This document shows, in pieces, positions 38,318-46,670 of a stretch of 64,000 nt of DNA. The position numbers were made by a program, and so were the translations under genes. The stretch is from Variovorax gossypii (GTDB lineage Bacteria; Pseudomonadota; Gammaproteobacteria; Burkholderiales; Burkholderiaceae_C): contig NZ_RXOE01000002.1 of assembly GCF_003965815.1 (NCBI RefSeq), positions 496,001-560,000 of the forward strand. The letters are read 5' to 3'. The notes beneath the pieces are model-generated. The model was given only the letters and a program-made list of their open reading frames with translations, searched no databases and was not told where the DNA came from. Numbering within the stretch: position 1 is the first letter of the stretch; each line of letters starts with the position of its first letter.

Positions 38318-39009
38318 GACGTCTTCGGCGCCCCCACGGTCGGCTTGACCCAGTCGCGCGTGAGCGTGCCCGAGAGGCCTTCGCCCGGCGGCAGCGTGAT
38401 GACGAGGCGCACGCCGTCGGGCATGGCGACGATGGGGCCCGAGGGGTTGTTGGGGTTGGGCTGGGTCACGGGCAGCTGGCTGGCCGGCACCCAGCTGTTG
38501 TCGCGGAAGAAGAAGATCTGCCAGCTGTTGGCCGGCACCAGAGCCACGTCGCTGTAGCCGCCGTTCGAGCCCGCGCCGCCGTCCTGCGCCCAGGCGGCCG
38601 CGAGGTTCCAGGCCTGCTGCCATTCGCCGCGCGTGGTGAACGGCAGCGATTGCCAGCGCCGCCAGCGCACGCCGTCGGGGCCGGACTTCAGCGTCCATGC
38701 CACCACCTGCACCGACGGCGCCGTGTCGTCGCTGCCGCGGCGCGTGAGCCGCAGCACTCGGCCGTCCCAGTCGACGGGGCGGGTCTGCGCGAGCGTGGTC
38801 ACTGCGTCGAGGTCGGCGCCCCATTGCGCGAGCGTGGCCTGCAGAGTGAGCACTGCATCGGCGCGCTGCTGGTTGTGCGTGGTGGCGCGCGACATGCTCT
38901 CGAGCCCCCGCCAGCTCACGAGCGAGAGCAGCGCCATCACCGCGATGGCGACGAGCAGCTCGATCAGCGTGAAGCCGCGATTGGCGCGGACGCCAGCGTG
39001 TTGCCGCAT
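38314..39009 (-). CDS. gspJ: Type II secretion minor pseudopilin GspJ
   Basis: A 231-aa pseudopilin with prepilin leader ending RG and the mature start FTLIELLVAIAVMALLSL (E5 present), then the GspJ body with SWRGLESMSRA. Cleaved and N-methylated by a prepilin peptidase not encoded here. 3 bp after gspI. Confidence 0.93.
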   Translation of the reverse strand: MRQHAGVRANRGFTLIELLVAIAVMALLSLVSWRGLESMSRATTHNQQRADAVLTLQATLAQWGADLDAVTTLAQTRPVDWDGRVLRLTRRGSDDTAPSVQVVAWTLKSGPDGVRWRRWQSLPFTTRGEWQQAWNLAAAWAQDGGAGSNGGYSDVALVPANSWQIFFFRDNSWVPASQLPVTQPNPNNPSGPIVAMPDGVRLVITLPPGEGLSGTLTRDWVKPTVGAPKTS

Positions 39010-39012
39010 CGA

Positions 39013-39402
39013 TCAGTACCTCCCCACCACGGTGGAGATGCGCAGGATCGGCCAGTCGGCCTCGTCGCGCACCTGCACGTCGACGCGCCGGAAGTTCGGG
39101 TTGAGCGTCGGGATGGTCGAGGTGGTCACGTTGAACGAGACGCCGGCCTGCAGGCAGATGGATCCGGAGTCGCCCACCGCCGGCATCTGCCTCGAGAGGC
39201 GGGCCTTGGCGAGTTCGTTCTCGGCGCACAGGTCGGCCAGCACGAGGTCGGACTGGCGCTGCGCGTTGCGCGTGAGCGACATGGTGGCCTGGGAGCCCGC
39301 GGCCAGCGCGATCGCGACGATGCCGAGCGCGATCAGCACTTCGATCAGCGTGAAGCCGCCGATGCGCGAGGGCGAAGCAGGAGGGCGTCGTCGTGCGCTC
39401 AT
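39013..39402 (-). CDS. gspI: Type II secretion minor pseudopilin GspI
   Basis: A 129-aa pseudopilin: leader MSARRRPPASPSRIGG, mature start FTLIEVLIALGIVAIAL with the conserved glutamate, and the GspI block AENELAKARL. Start at ATG 39402, one base after the gspH stop, fits both spacing and leader length. Confidence 0.93.
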   Translation of the reverse strand: MSARRRPPASPSRIGGFTLIEVLIALGIVAIALAAGSQATMSLTRNAQRQSDLVLADLCAENELAKARLSRQMPAVGDSGSICLQAGVSFNVTTSTIPTLNPNFRRVDVQVRDEADWPILRISTVVGRY

Positions 39403-39403
39403 G

Positions 39404-39919
39404 TCACTGGACCGCCGAAACGGTGAAGGGGCGCACCCCGTCGGTCGAGACGCGCAGCGCCCGCGCGGGCGGTCCGGCGGAATGGAGCATGACCTGCTGC
39501 GCCGCGATGATGGGGTCGGGCCCGAGCTGCAGCGCGGGAACCAGCGTGCCGTTGGCGAGCGAGGCCTGCGCGGTGATGCCCTCGGCGGCCCAGCCATCGG
39601 GCAGCGAGCCGGGCAGGAGGCCGTCGAACCTGAAGCTGCCCTCGACCGGCCGCCACCTCACCACGATGCCGCTGGCGCGCGACTGGGCGCGGGCCGATTC
39701 GAGCAGGGCCGCGAGGCGGTCGGCCTCGCGGTCGAGATTGGCGGCGCTGGTGTCGCGTATGGCGAAGCTCACGGCGGCGGTGGCGATCGCGATGATGGCG
39801 ATCACCACGATCAGCTCCAGCAGCGTGAAGCCGCCGGCCCGGTGGTGGCTCTGGGAGCGTGGCTGCGGGTTGTCGGGCGGCGAGCCCTTGCCGCTATTGC
39901 CAGCTGCCGATGTCGGCAT
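39404..39919 (-). CDS. gspH: Type II secretion minor pseudopilin GspH
   Basis: A 171-aa pseudopilin with a long basic leader (about 30 residues) ending GG and the mature start FTLLELIVVIAIIAIA, followed by READRLAALLESARAQSRASG. It overlaps the end of gspG by 26 nt. The long leader is unusual but no later ATG exists before the cleavage site. Confidence 0.92.
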   Translation of the reverse strand: MPTSAAGNSGKGSPPDNPQPRSQSHHRAGGFTLLELIVVIAIIAIATAAVSFAIRDTSAANLDREADRLAALLESARAQSRASGIVVRWRPVEGSFRFDGLLPGSLPDGWAAEGITAQASLANGTLVPALQLGPDPIIAAQQVMLHSAGPPARALRVSTDGVRPFTVSAVQ

Positions 39920-40334
39920 TCTTGCCCTCGCCGCCGCTCTGGCCGTCGGCGCCGAACGAGAACACGTCGATCTCGCCCTTGATGCCAGGGTTCATGTACT
40001 GGTACGGATGGCCCCAGGGGTCGTTGGGCAGCTTCTCGACGTAGGCCTTCCAGTTGGGCGCGGCCGGGCCGGCGGTGGGGCGCGTGAGCAGCGCCTGCAG
40101 GCCCTGCTCGGCGGTGGGATAGCGCTGGTTGTCCAGGCGGTAGAGCTTGAGCGCCTGCATCAGGTTGTTGATGTCGGTCCGGGCTGCCGTCACGCGGGCG
40201 TCGTCGGCGCGCTCGATCACGTTCGGCACGATGAGCGCCGCCAGCACGCCGATGATGACCAGCACCACCATCAGTTCGATCAGCGTGAAGCCGCGTTGGG
40301 CGGTACGGGTAGCGGCACGGAGGAATTTGTTCAT
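39894..40334 (-). CDS. gspG: Type II secretion major pseudopilin GspG
   Basis: A 146-aa major pseudopilin: leader MNKFLRAATRTAQRG, mature start FTLIELMVVLVIIGVLAALIVPN, and the GspG C-terminal block with LPNDPWGHPYQY and GEIDVFSFGADG (calcium-site region). Start at ATG 40334; an ATG at 40349 would add five residues (MSAQA). It is the first gene of the minus-strand T2SS operon and is divergent from gspC 50 bp away. Confidence 0.95.
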   Translation of the reverse strand: MNKFLRAATRTAQRGFTLIELMVVLVIIGVLAALIVPNVIERADDARVTAARTDINNLMQALKLYRLDNQRYPTAEQGLQALLTRPTAGPAAPNWKAYVEKLPNDPWGHPYQYMNPGIKGEIDVFSFGADGQSGGEGKNADIGSWQ

Positions 40335-40384
40335 AGCTTGTGCGGACATGATTCGGAAGGCGCGCTGCATGATAATCCGCGGCC

Positions 40385-41017
40385 ATGACAAGTCCTTACT
40401 CCGCAGCCCGCTGGCATGCCCCACTTGCAACGACGGGGCTTTGGGCGCTGGCGGCCGGTGCCGCGGTGTTCTGGGCGCTTCGCCTGGCCTCGCCGACCGA
40501 CGTGGTCGCGGCGGCTGCGACGATGCCCCGGCCTTCGGTGGCGGCGGACTCGGACTCGGTGGCGCGGCTGCTGGGCGTGCTGCCCGCCTCCCGCACGGCA
40601 CCCGTCGCCCCGGAGGCGGCCAGCCGCTTCGCGCTGTCGGGCGTGGTGGCGGACCCTTCGAAGCAGGGTGCCGCACTGATTTCCATCGATGGCAAGCCGC
40701 CGCGGCCTTTCCGTGTCGGCTCGACGATCGGCGAGAGCTATGTGCTGCAGTCGGTGGGCCTGCGCTCGGCGACGATCGGCATGCAGGCCGACGGACCGGC
40801 GGCGTTCACGCTGCAGCTGCCGGTGCGCGCGCCGATCAGCGTGTCGAGCCCGGCGATGCCGATGGCCGTTCCGGCCGGGCCCTTGCCAGCGACGATGCCG
40901 GCCGTGGCTGCTCCGCCGCAAATGCCTCCGCAGCAGATGCAGCCACCGCAGTCCGGTAGCCTGTTGCAGCAATCGACGACGACGGAGCCTCCGCCGCAAC
41001 AAGCTGCCGCCCAGTAG
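40385..41017 (+). CDS. gspC: Type II secretion protein GspC
   Basis: A 210-aa protein with one N-terminal membrane helix (TTGLWALAAGAAVFWAL) and the GspC homology region (RFALSGVVADPSKQGAALISIDG, PFRVGSTI). The C-terminal PDZ domain of longer GspC proteins is absent and replaced by a proline/glutamine-rich tail. It links the inner-membrane platform to the GspD secretin. It is divergent from the rest of the operon and followed by a clear terminator. Confidence 0.9.
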   Translation: MTSPYSAARWHAPLATTGLWALAAGAAVFWALRLASPTDVVAAAATMPRPSVAADSDSVARLLGVLPASRTAPVAPEAASRFALSGVVADPSKQGAALISIDGKPPRPFRVGSTIGESYVLQSVGLRSATIGMQADGPAAFTLQLPVRAPISVSSPAMPMAVPAGPLPATMPAVAAPPQMPPQQMQPPQSGSLLQQSTTTEPPPQQAAAQ

Positions 41018-41042
41018 GCAGCAGTCTCCCGATGAAGGATGG

Positions 41043-41072
41043 AAGCCGGCCTTGCGCCGGCTTCTGCTTTTT
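41043..41072 (+). terminator. Rho-independent terminator after gspC
   Basis: Perfect 8-bp stem AAGCCGGC/GCCGGCTT (41043-41050 and 41056-41063) with a 5-nt loop, followed by five T at 41068-41072. It ends the plus-strand gspC transcript and abuts the ilvA stop. Confidence 0.85.
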
Positions 41073-42688
41073 CAGGCCTGCAGGAAGAGCCGGTACGCCG
41101 GGTTGGCGGTCTCCTCCACGTAGGGATAGCCCAGCGTCTTGAGGAAGGCGTCGAACTCGGCGGATTCGGCGGCCGGTACCTGCAGGCCGACGAGGATGCG
41201 GCCGTAGTCGGCGCCCTGGTTGCGGTAGTGGAACAGGCTGATGTTCCAGCTCGGCTGCATCAGGCTCAGGAACTTGAGCAGCGCGCCCGGCCGCTCGGGG
41301 AACACGAAGCGCAGCAGGCGTTCGTCGTGCGCGAGGCCGGTGCGGCCGCCCACGAGGTGGCGCAGATGCTCCTTCGCGAGTTCATCGTGCGTGAGGTCGA
41401 GCGCATCGAACCCGTGCTCGTTGAAAGTCCGCGCTATGACGGCCGATTCGCCGCGCGTCGAGGTCGTGAGGCCGACGAACACGTGGGCCTTCGCCGCATC
41501 GCTGATGCGGTAGTTGAACTCGGTCACGTTGCGCAGTGCGCCGCCGCCGGTGCCTGGAGCTTCAGAGTCGCTCGCGGGCATCTCTCCGATCAGTTCGCAG
41601 AAGCGGCGGAAGCTGCCGCGCTCTTCAGGGATGGTGACGGCGAACAGCGCCTCGCGCTCCTCGCCGACCTCGGCGCGTTCGGCGACGAAACGCAGCCGGT
41701 CGAAGTTCATGTTCGCGCCGCACAGGATCGCCGCGTAGGTCTCGCCATGACGACCGTGTTGGGCGACGTATTCCTTGATGGCAGCAACCGCCAGCGCACC
41801 GGCGGGTTCGACGATGCTGCGCGTGTCCACGAAGATGTCCTTGATGGCGGCGCAAACGGCGTCGGTGTCGACGGCGATGTAGTCGTCGACCAGGTCGCTC
41901 GCGATGCGGAAGGTTTCCTCGCCGACGAGCTTGACTGCAGTGCCGTCCGAGAACAGGCCGACGTCGGGGAGGTTCACGCGCTGATGCGCCGCGACCGATT
42001 GCATCATCGCGTCGGAGTCGTTCATCTGCACGCCGATCACCTTGACCTCGGGGCGCACGGCCTTGATGTAGTTGGCGACGCCGGAGATCAGGCCGCCTCC
42101 GCCGATCGCGACGAACACCGCGTCGAGCGGGCCTTGATGCTGTCGCAGGATTTCCATGGCGATGGTTCCCTGGCCTGCGATGACATCGGGATCGTCGAAA
42201 GGATGAACGAAGGTCAGGTTCTGCTTCGTCTGCAATTCGAGTGCGTGCAGATAGGCGTCCGAATAGCTGTCGCCATGCAGCACGATTTCTCCGCCGAAAC
42301 CACGCACCGCATCGATTTTCAGTTTGGGTGTTGTCACCGGCATCACGATCACGGCGCGAGTGCCCAGCTTGCGCGCGCCCAATGCAACGCCTTGCGCGTG
42401 ATTGCCTGCAGACGCGCAAATCACGCCGCTCGCCAATTGCGCGGGACTCAAATGCGCCATCTTGTTATAGGCACCGCGAAGCTTGAAGCTGAAGACCGGT
42501 TGCTGGTCTTCGCGCTTCAATAGAACGGTGCTGCCGAGCCGTTCGCTAAGGGCGCGTGCCTTCTCGAGTGCGGACTCGACAGCAACGTCGTAGACCCGGG
42601 CGTTAAGTATTTTTCTGAGATAGTCGGCGGGCGTCAGCGCTGTTTTAAGAGGTGCGTTTTGCACGATTTTTTCCAAGGGAGTTTTCAT
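41072..42688 (-). CDS. ilvA: Threonine ammonia-lyase, biosynthetic
   Basis: A 538-aa PLP enzyme that converts threonine to 2-oxobutanoate, the first step of isoleucine synthesis. The PLP lysine is K69 in FSFKLRGAYN, the glycine-rich phosphate loop is GGGGLISG, and SAGNHAQG is typical. The C-terminus (about 330-538) carries two ACT-like regulatory domains for isoleucine inhibition, as in long IlvA. The 5' end of the gene is noticeably more AT-rich than the remainder, like the recombinase gene facing it. Confidence 0.95.
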   Translation of the reverse strand: MKTPLEKIVQNAPLKTALTPADYLRKILNARVYDVAVESALEKARALSERLGSTVLLKREDQQPVFSFKLRGAYNKMAHLSPAQLASGVICASAGNHAQGVALGARKLGTRAVIVMPVTTPKLKIDAVRGFGGEIVLHGDSYSDAYLHALELQTKQNLTFVHPFDDPDVIAGQGTIAMEILRQHQGPLDAVFVAIGGGGLISGVANYIKAVRPEVKVIGVQMNDSDAMMQSVAAHQRVNLPDVGLFSDGTAVKLVGEETFRIASDLVDDYIAVDTDAVCAAIKDIFVDTRSIVEPAGALAVAAIKEYVAQHGRHGETYAAILCGANMNFDRLRFVAERAEVGEEREALFAVTIPEERGSFRRFCELIGEMPASDSEAPGTGGGALRNVTEFNYRISDAAKAHVFVGLTTSTRGESAVIARTFNEHGFDALDLTHDELAKEHLRHLVGGRTGLAHDERLLRFVFPERPGALLKFLSLMQPSWNISLFHYRNQGADYGRILVGLQVPAAESAEFDAFLKTLGYPYVEETANPAYRLFLQA

Positions 42689-42738
42689 TTGCTAACTGCC
42701 GATGATAAGAGGCATCGAGATTGCATGCGAGATATGAC

Positions 42739-43869
42739 ATGGACACAAATGTCATAAACCTCTTCAACAAAGCCCCAGCTGCAAATGATTCGGGATTTTT
42801 TGGACGCACCTATCCCGCGATTCATCCGACCGCCGATCAAATTACAAATGAGCAGAATCTGTTATCAATTTCTGTCAGGGACCTTTCGAAGAGGCTGATG
42901 CAAGCGGAGGCCGCGCGCGTTCAGCGAAAGGAAATTGGGCGTGCCACATGGCAGGTGATGGGCAACAGATTGCGTGCGCACATCGTTCCGTTGCTGGGCG
43001 ATGTGCCGGCGCAGTCGTTTGCAACGGCCGACGCGCAACGCTTGATTGATCACCTCGGGGAGCAGGGCTTCACGAGTACGACGATTGCCCAGTACCTGGT
43101 GCTGTTGCGCAAGGTCGTGATGCATGGCGTGCACATCGGTGTGCTCCGCGATGCGCCTGCGTTTCCGAAGGTCAAGGTACGCAGCCAGCCGCGCGGCAGC
43201 TTCAGCGTTGCGGAGTACCGCGCGATCATCAGGACCGCGCGCAGCTTGCGCGGACACTCGCATCCGGTGCTCGATCAACTCGGAGCTGGCGAGCGTTTCT
43301 GGATTGCGCGCGAGCTGCTCGTGATGCCAGACGAACTGCCCTGGCTTGTCCGATGGATGGTCAACACTTTCGTGCGTCCGAGCGACATCAAGTTCATGAA
43401 GCACAAGCACATCGAGGTCGTGCGCGGCAAGCACGTCTATCTGCGGATGAACCTGCCGGAGACCAAGCGGCACAGTCAGCCCATCGTGAGCCTGTGCCCG
43501 GCTGTGCGGGTCTATGAATGTCTGCTCGCCTATCGAGAAGAGCACGGATACGGTGGAGCGGAAGACTACGTCTTCATGCCGCAGCTGAAGAACCGCGAAC
43601 ACGCGCTCGCGGTGCTCAACTTCTTCTTTCACTGGGTGCTCGAGAAGGCAGGGCTCGAAAAAGGACCACTGGGTCAATCGAGGACGCTGTATTGCTTGCG
43701 CCATACCGCGATCACGCTGCGGCTTCTGTACGGGCAAGGGATAGACATGCTGACCTTGGCGCGCAATGCACGTACGAGCGTCAACATGGTCGAGCGTTTC
43801 TACGCATCGGTGTTGAGCGGAGAAATGAATGTGGGGTTGCTGCAGAGCCGGCGTAGCCGGGCGAGCTGA
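42739..43869 (+). CDS. Tyrosine recombinase/integrase
   Basis: A 376-aa site-specific recombinase with a SAM-like N-terminal core-binding domain (about 60-150) and a catalytic domain carrying the arginine in FVRPSDIKF, the lysine in PETKRHS, box II YCLRHTAITLRL and the nucleophile tyrosine in MVERFYA. Two canonical histidines are Y (before CLRH) and N (ARNARTS), as I recall for the YSLRHT/NMGTS subgroup of proteobacterial integrases. The first 150 bp are AT-rich compared with surroundings. There is no cargo, excisionase or repeat pair next to it. A TTG at 42721 could add six residues. Confidence 0.85.
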   Translation: MDTNVINLFNKAPAANDSGFFGRTYPAIHPTADQITNEQNLLSISVRDLSKRLMQAEAARVQRKEIGRATWQVMGNRLRAHIVPLLGDVPAQSFATADAQRLIDHLGEQGFTSTTIAQYLVLLRKVVMHGVHIGVLRDAPAFPKVKVRSQPRGSFSVAEYRAIIRTARSLRGHSHPVLDQLGAGERFWIARELLVMPDELPWLVRWMVNTFVRPSDIKFMKHKHIEVVRGKHVYLRMNLPETKRHSQPIVSLCPAVRVYECLLAYREEHGYGGAEDYVFMPQLKNREHALAVLNFFFHWVLEKAGLEKGPLGQSRTLYCLRHTAITLRLLYGQGIDMLTLARNARTSVNMVERFYASVLSGEMNVGLLQSRRSRAS

Positions 43870-43882
43870 AGGGCGGAAAGAG

Positions 43883-43910
43883 AAAAAAGCCGCCCGGCAT
43901 TGGCCGGGCG
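43883..43910 (-). terminator. Rho-independent terminator for the minus-strand porin
   Basis: Stem CGCCCGGC/GCCGGGCG (43891-43898, 43903-43910) with a 4-nt loop; read on the minus strand it is followed by a run of six T (43888-43883). It lies 78 bp after the porin stop. On the plus strand no T-run follows, so it does not serve the recombinase well. Confidence 0.75.
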
Positions 43911-43987
43911 ACTTGAGGCTTTGTTGCCGCGTCGAACTGGCGAGAGCCAGCATCGGGGTCAAACAGAAAGCGTGAAAGGCACGACGA

Positions 43988-45232
43988 TCAGAAGGCGTGG
44001 CGAATGCCGAAGTCGTAGCCCGTCGAGGTCTTCGGCGTGAACACGCCTTCCGAGGCCTTGTAGAAACCCGGGCCGCCTACCGTCAGTGCTGCGCCGTTCT
44101 TGTTGCTGACGCGAGCGATCGTTGCGTAGAGGGCCGTGCGCTTGGACAGGTTGTGCACGTAGCCCAGGGCCAGCTTGTTGGCTCTCGGATCCGCTGCTCG
44201 CGGCGTGAAGAGGACGGCGGGTCGGTTGTAGTCGTACTTGACGGCCGAGTAGGAAGCACGAATGAGCCCTGCGCCGACGGGTACGGTTACGCCGAGCAGG
44301 TAGCCGTTCAGATCCACGTCGGGGCGAGCTCCGGTGACGGGCGTGACCTCGTAGTCGCGCGAGTTCTTGGCGCGCGACAGTTCGCCGAACAGCTTCACAG
44401 GACCGAAGTCGTACGAAGCGCCCAGGTTGAAGGTCTTCACCGAGTCGGTGGTGCCTGCGTAGTACTGATCGGCAACCGTGCTGTTGCCGTAAGACACCGC
44501 CACGTCCAGAGGGCCGTTCGCATAGCCGAAGCGCCCACCGATGTAGCGGCCCGCGCGGCTCTTCGAAGTTGCGCTGTCCTTGGGAGTGAAGCCGCCATTG
44601 CTGTACTTGTCGTTCTCGTGGAACGCGTACATCACCTGGCCATAGAAGCCGCCGAGGTTCGATGGCAGGAAATAGCCGATCGAGTTGCTGGCGCGGGCAT
44701 AGTTCTGGTTCCCGCCGAAGCCGCCGGTGTCCTTGGCTCCGTAGGTGTCTGCGTTGAAGCCGTTGGCCGTATTGATCAGGTTGGCGCCGACGCCGTTGGT
44801 GCCGAACGGGTCGAACACGGTGTCGTTCCAGAACGTCGGCGTGTAGTCGCGACCCAGTCGGATTTCGCCGAAGCCACCCGAGAGGCTCACGGTTGAGCGA
44901 CGTACGAAGCTTGCAACGCCGGTGGCGCCGTCGTCGTTGGTGATGGGGGCTTCGAGCCAGAAGCTGGCTGCGAGGCCGCCACCCAGGTCTTCCGTGCCGC
45001 GGAAGCCCAGGCGGCTGGAGTTGTAGCCGGAGTTGACCAGCGCGGTGCGGCGAACCTTCACGCTGCCCTGGTTCGTATAGGTGGGAGCGCCGAAGCTGTT
45101 GCGCAGGACGGTAGGCTTCAGGTCGCGCGAGCTGGACGAGTAACCGCTGATCGACGCGTCGACCACACCAAACAGCGTGACGGACGACTGAGCCGAGGCA
45201 ACGCCGGCAACAGCCAGGGCAGCCAGAGCAAC
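43988..45232 (-). pseudogene. Omp32-type porin lacking a start codon
   Basis: The frame encodes a full mature trimeric porin ([44 protein letters not shown]-terminal YDFGIRHAF ending in F as outer-membrane barrels require) and is a close paralogue of the gene at 46869. The signal peptide begins in mid-core ([15 protein letters not shown]): the ATG and the MKKSL codons of the paralogue are replaced by unrelated sequence, and no ATG, GTG or TTG exists in frame before the TAG at 45322-45320. The first in-frame GTG (45166) lies beyond the cleavage site. A CTG near 45226 behind GGAAGGG is the only conceivable start. I read it as a porin broken at its 5' end. Confidence 0.65.
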
Positions 45233-45290
45233 TGCCCTTCCGGTGCGGAAACTAGAGTGGTTTCCGGGCCGGCCGGGGTGGGTTGGGCAG

Positions 45291-45380
45291 AAAAAAGCCC
45301 CGAGCTTTGCAGCTCGGGGCTAAATCCACCAATTGGAAGGGTGGAGGAGACAACTGGGTGCGCATACGTTTGCGCAATGA
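45291..45380 (-). ncRNA. Candidate approximately 90-nt small RNA or leader with anti-SD motif
   Basis: A sigma-70 promoter on the minus strand (TTGCAA 45413-45408, 16-bp spacer, TATACT 45391-45386) is followed about 90 nt later by a perfect terminator. In between fold three stems: TGCGCA/TGCGCA (45376-45371, 45364-45359), a 6-bp TCCACC/GGTGGA stem (45345-45340, 45330-45325), and the 10-bp terminator stem (45320-45311, 45306-45297) with six T. The open stretch between the first two stems reads CCCAGUUGUCUCC, containing the anti-Shine-Dalgarno UCUCC(UCC). No open reading frame of note lies inside. It could be a free-standing regulator or the attenuated leader of the ancestral porin. Confidence 0.45.
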
Positions 45381-45385
45381 AATAA

Positions 45386-45416
45386 AGTATATCGGCTGTT
45401 TGTTGCGTTGCAACAA
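45386..45416 (-). promoter_or_regulatory. Sigma-70 promoter with palindromic operator TTGTTGC-N3-GCAACAA
   Basis: The -35 TTGCAA (45408-45413) and -10 TATACT (45386-45391, minus strand) are near consensus. A perfect 7-bp inverted repeat TTGTTGC/GCAACAA (45400-45416) covers the -35 box, a place where a bound protein would block RNA polymerase. A looser version lies upstream of the intact porin at 46671-46690. Confidence 0.55.
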
Positions 45417-45497
45417 GCGAGTGATGCTTTTCCCACACATAAATGGATGCTGGCGTGCATTTTGCCCTGCATCCAACACCTGGAAGCCCGAAAAACC

Positions 45498-45947
45498 ATG
45501 GAATGCACAGTAAGTTGGACCGGAGACGCAGGCACGCGATCGGCCATGGGCTTTGTTGCCGAGACCGGCAGCGGCCACGTCCTGATGATGGATGGCGCCC
45601 CTGACGCCGCAAAGCCCGAGAACGGCGGCCAGAATCTTGCGGCAAGGCCGATGGAGACAGTTCTGGCTGGTACCGGGGGGTGCACCGCCTATGACGTCGT
45701 GCTCATCCTGAAGCGCGGGCGGCATCGCGTCGAGCGTTGCAGCGTCAAGCTGACCAGCGAGCGCGCCGAAAAAGACCCCAAGGTCTTCACGAAAATCCAC
45801 ATGCATTTCACCGTGGCGGGCAAGGGGATTCCGGCGTCGGCCGTGGAACGCGCGATTGCCCTGAGCCACGAAACCTACTGCTCCGCCAGCATCATGCTGG
45901 CAAAGACGGCAGAGATCACCACCAGTTTCGACCTGGTCGAAACCTGA
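45498..45947 (+). CDS. OsmC/Ohr family peroxiredoxin-like protein
   Basis: A 149-aa cytoplasmic protein of the OsmC branch. The two redox cysteines sit in TGGCTAYDVV and HETYCSASIML, the arrangement used to reduce organic hydroperoxides. Residues ARPMETVLAG match the family. Start at ATG 45498 gives the normal N-terminus (MECTVSWTG). It converges with coq7 10 bp downstream. Confidence 0.88.
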   Translation: MECTVSWTGDAGTRSAMGFVAETGSGHVLMMDGAPDAAKPENGGQNLAARPMETVLAGTGGCTAYDVVLILKRGRHRVERCSVKLTSERAEKDPKVFTKIHMHFTVAGKGIPASAVERAIALSHETYCSASIMLAKTAEITTSFDLVET

Positions 45948-45957
45948 GTCGGGTGGT

Positions 45958-46587
45958 CTAGATGCGGTGCGCCAGCGTGGTCATCACGCGGGACGCCACC
46001 CGCATCAGCGCCTTGGCCGGCGCCGGGAGTTCCGCCGCGCCGGCGTCGACGGCCTGGGATGCGTGGCGGGCTTCGTCGAGCTTCATCTGCTCCACAACTG
46101 CCCTGGATGAACTGTCCCCAGGGGGGAGGCGGTCGAGGTGGCTGTCCAGATGGGCCTCCACCTGGCGCTCGGTTTCCGCGACGAACCCCAGGCTCAACGG
46201 ATCCCCGAGGCGACCCGCGACCAGGCCGAGGCCGAAAGCGCCTGCATACCAGAGTGGATTCAGGATCGACGGGCGGGCGCCCAACTCATCCAGTCGCTGC
46301 CGGGTCCATGCGAGGTGATCTGTTTCTTCGTGTGCCGCCTCCATGAAGTGAGCGCGCAGTGCCGGATCGCGTGCCACGGCCGCCTGGGCCGTGTACAGCG
46401 CCTGGGCGCAGACCTCGCCGACATGGTTCACTCGCATCAGCGCCCCGGCTTCCCGGCGATCTGCTTCGCTCAACTCGCCCGTTGCCTGAGGGGAGGCAGG
46501 AGTCGCCCGGGTTGCATGGGGACGGGCAAAAAGCGTGCGCAACGCCGAGTCCGCCGCGGTCAGAACTGAGTCGATCATGAGCGTCAT
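45958..46587 (-). CDS. coq7: 2-polyprenyl-3-methyl-6-methoxy-1,4-benzoquinone monooxygenase
   Basis: A 209-aa di-iron ferritin-like hydroxylase of ubiquinone synthesis. Iron-ligand motifs in order: [28 protein letters not shown] and KLDEARHA, i.e. the E-ExxH-E-ExxH pattern. It acts at the inner membrane. The two N-terminal methionines (46587, 46578) are both possible starts; the first is reported. Confidence 0.93.
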   Translation of the reverse strand: MTLMIDSVLTAADSALRTLFARPHATRATPASPQATGELSEADRREAGALMRVNHVGEVCAQALYTAQAAVARDPALRAHFMEAAHEETDHLAWTRQRLDELGARPSILNPLWYAGAFGLGLVAGRLGDPLSLGFVAETERQVEAHLDSHLDRLPPGDSSSRAVVEQMKLDEARHASQAVDAGAAELPAPAKALMRVASRVMTTLAHRI

Positions 46588-46670
46588 GGGGCTATTTGAA
46601 CGCACATGCGAGATGCCTCGCCGCGGCCCATGATTTTTCACATTGTGGTGCTTTGCGGGGCATAAGTCCT

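Noticed and set aside
43883..43910. Hairpin as terminator of the recombinase gene
   Set aside because: The T-run exists only on the minus strand, so it fits the porin gene instead.
45291..45323. tRNA or tRNA fragment at the GC-rich hairpin
   Set aside because: No cloverleaf, no T-loop GTTCGA motif and no CCA-type end; it is a terminator stem followed by T residues.
45252..45869. Minus-strand frame opposite OsmC as the missing 5' part of the porin
   Set aside because: It is in a different frame from the porin, is a shadow of the OsmC gene, and contains no leader peptide.
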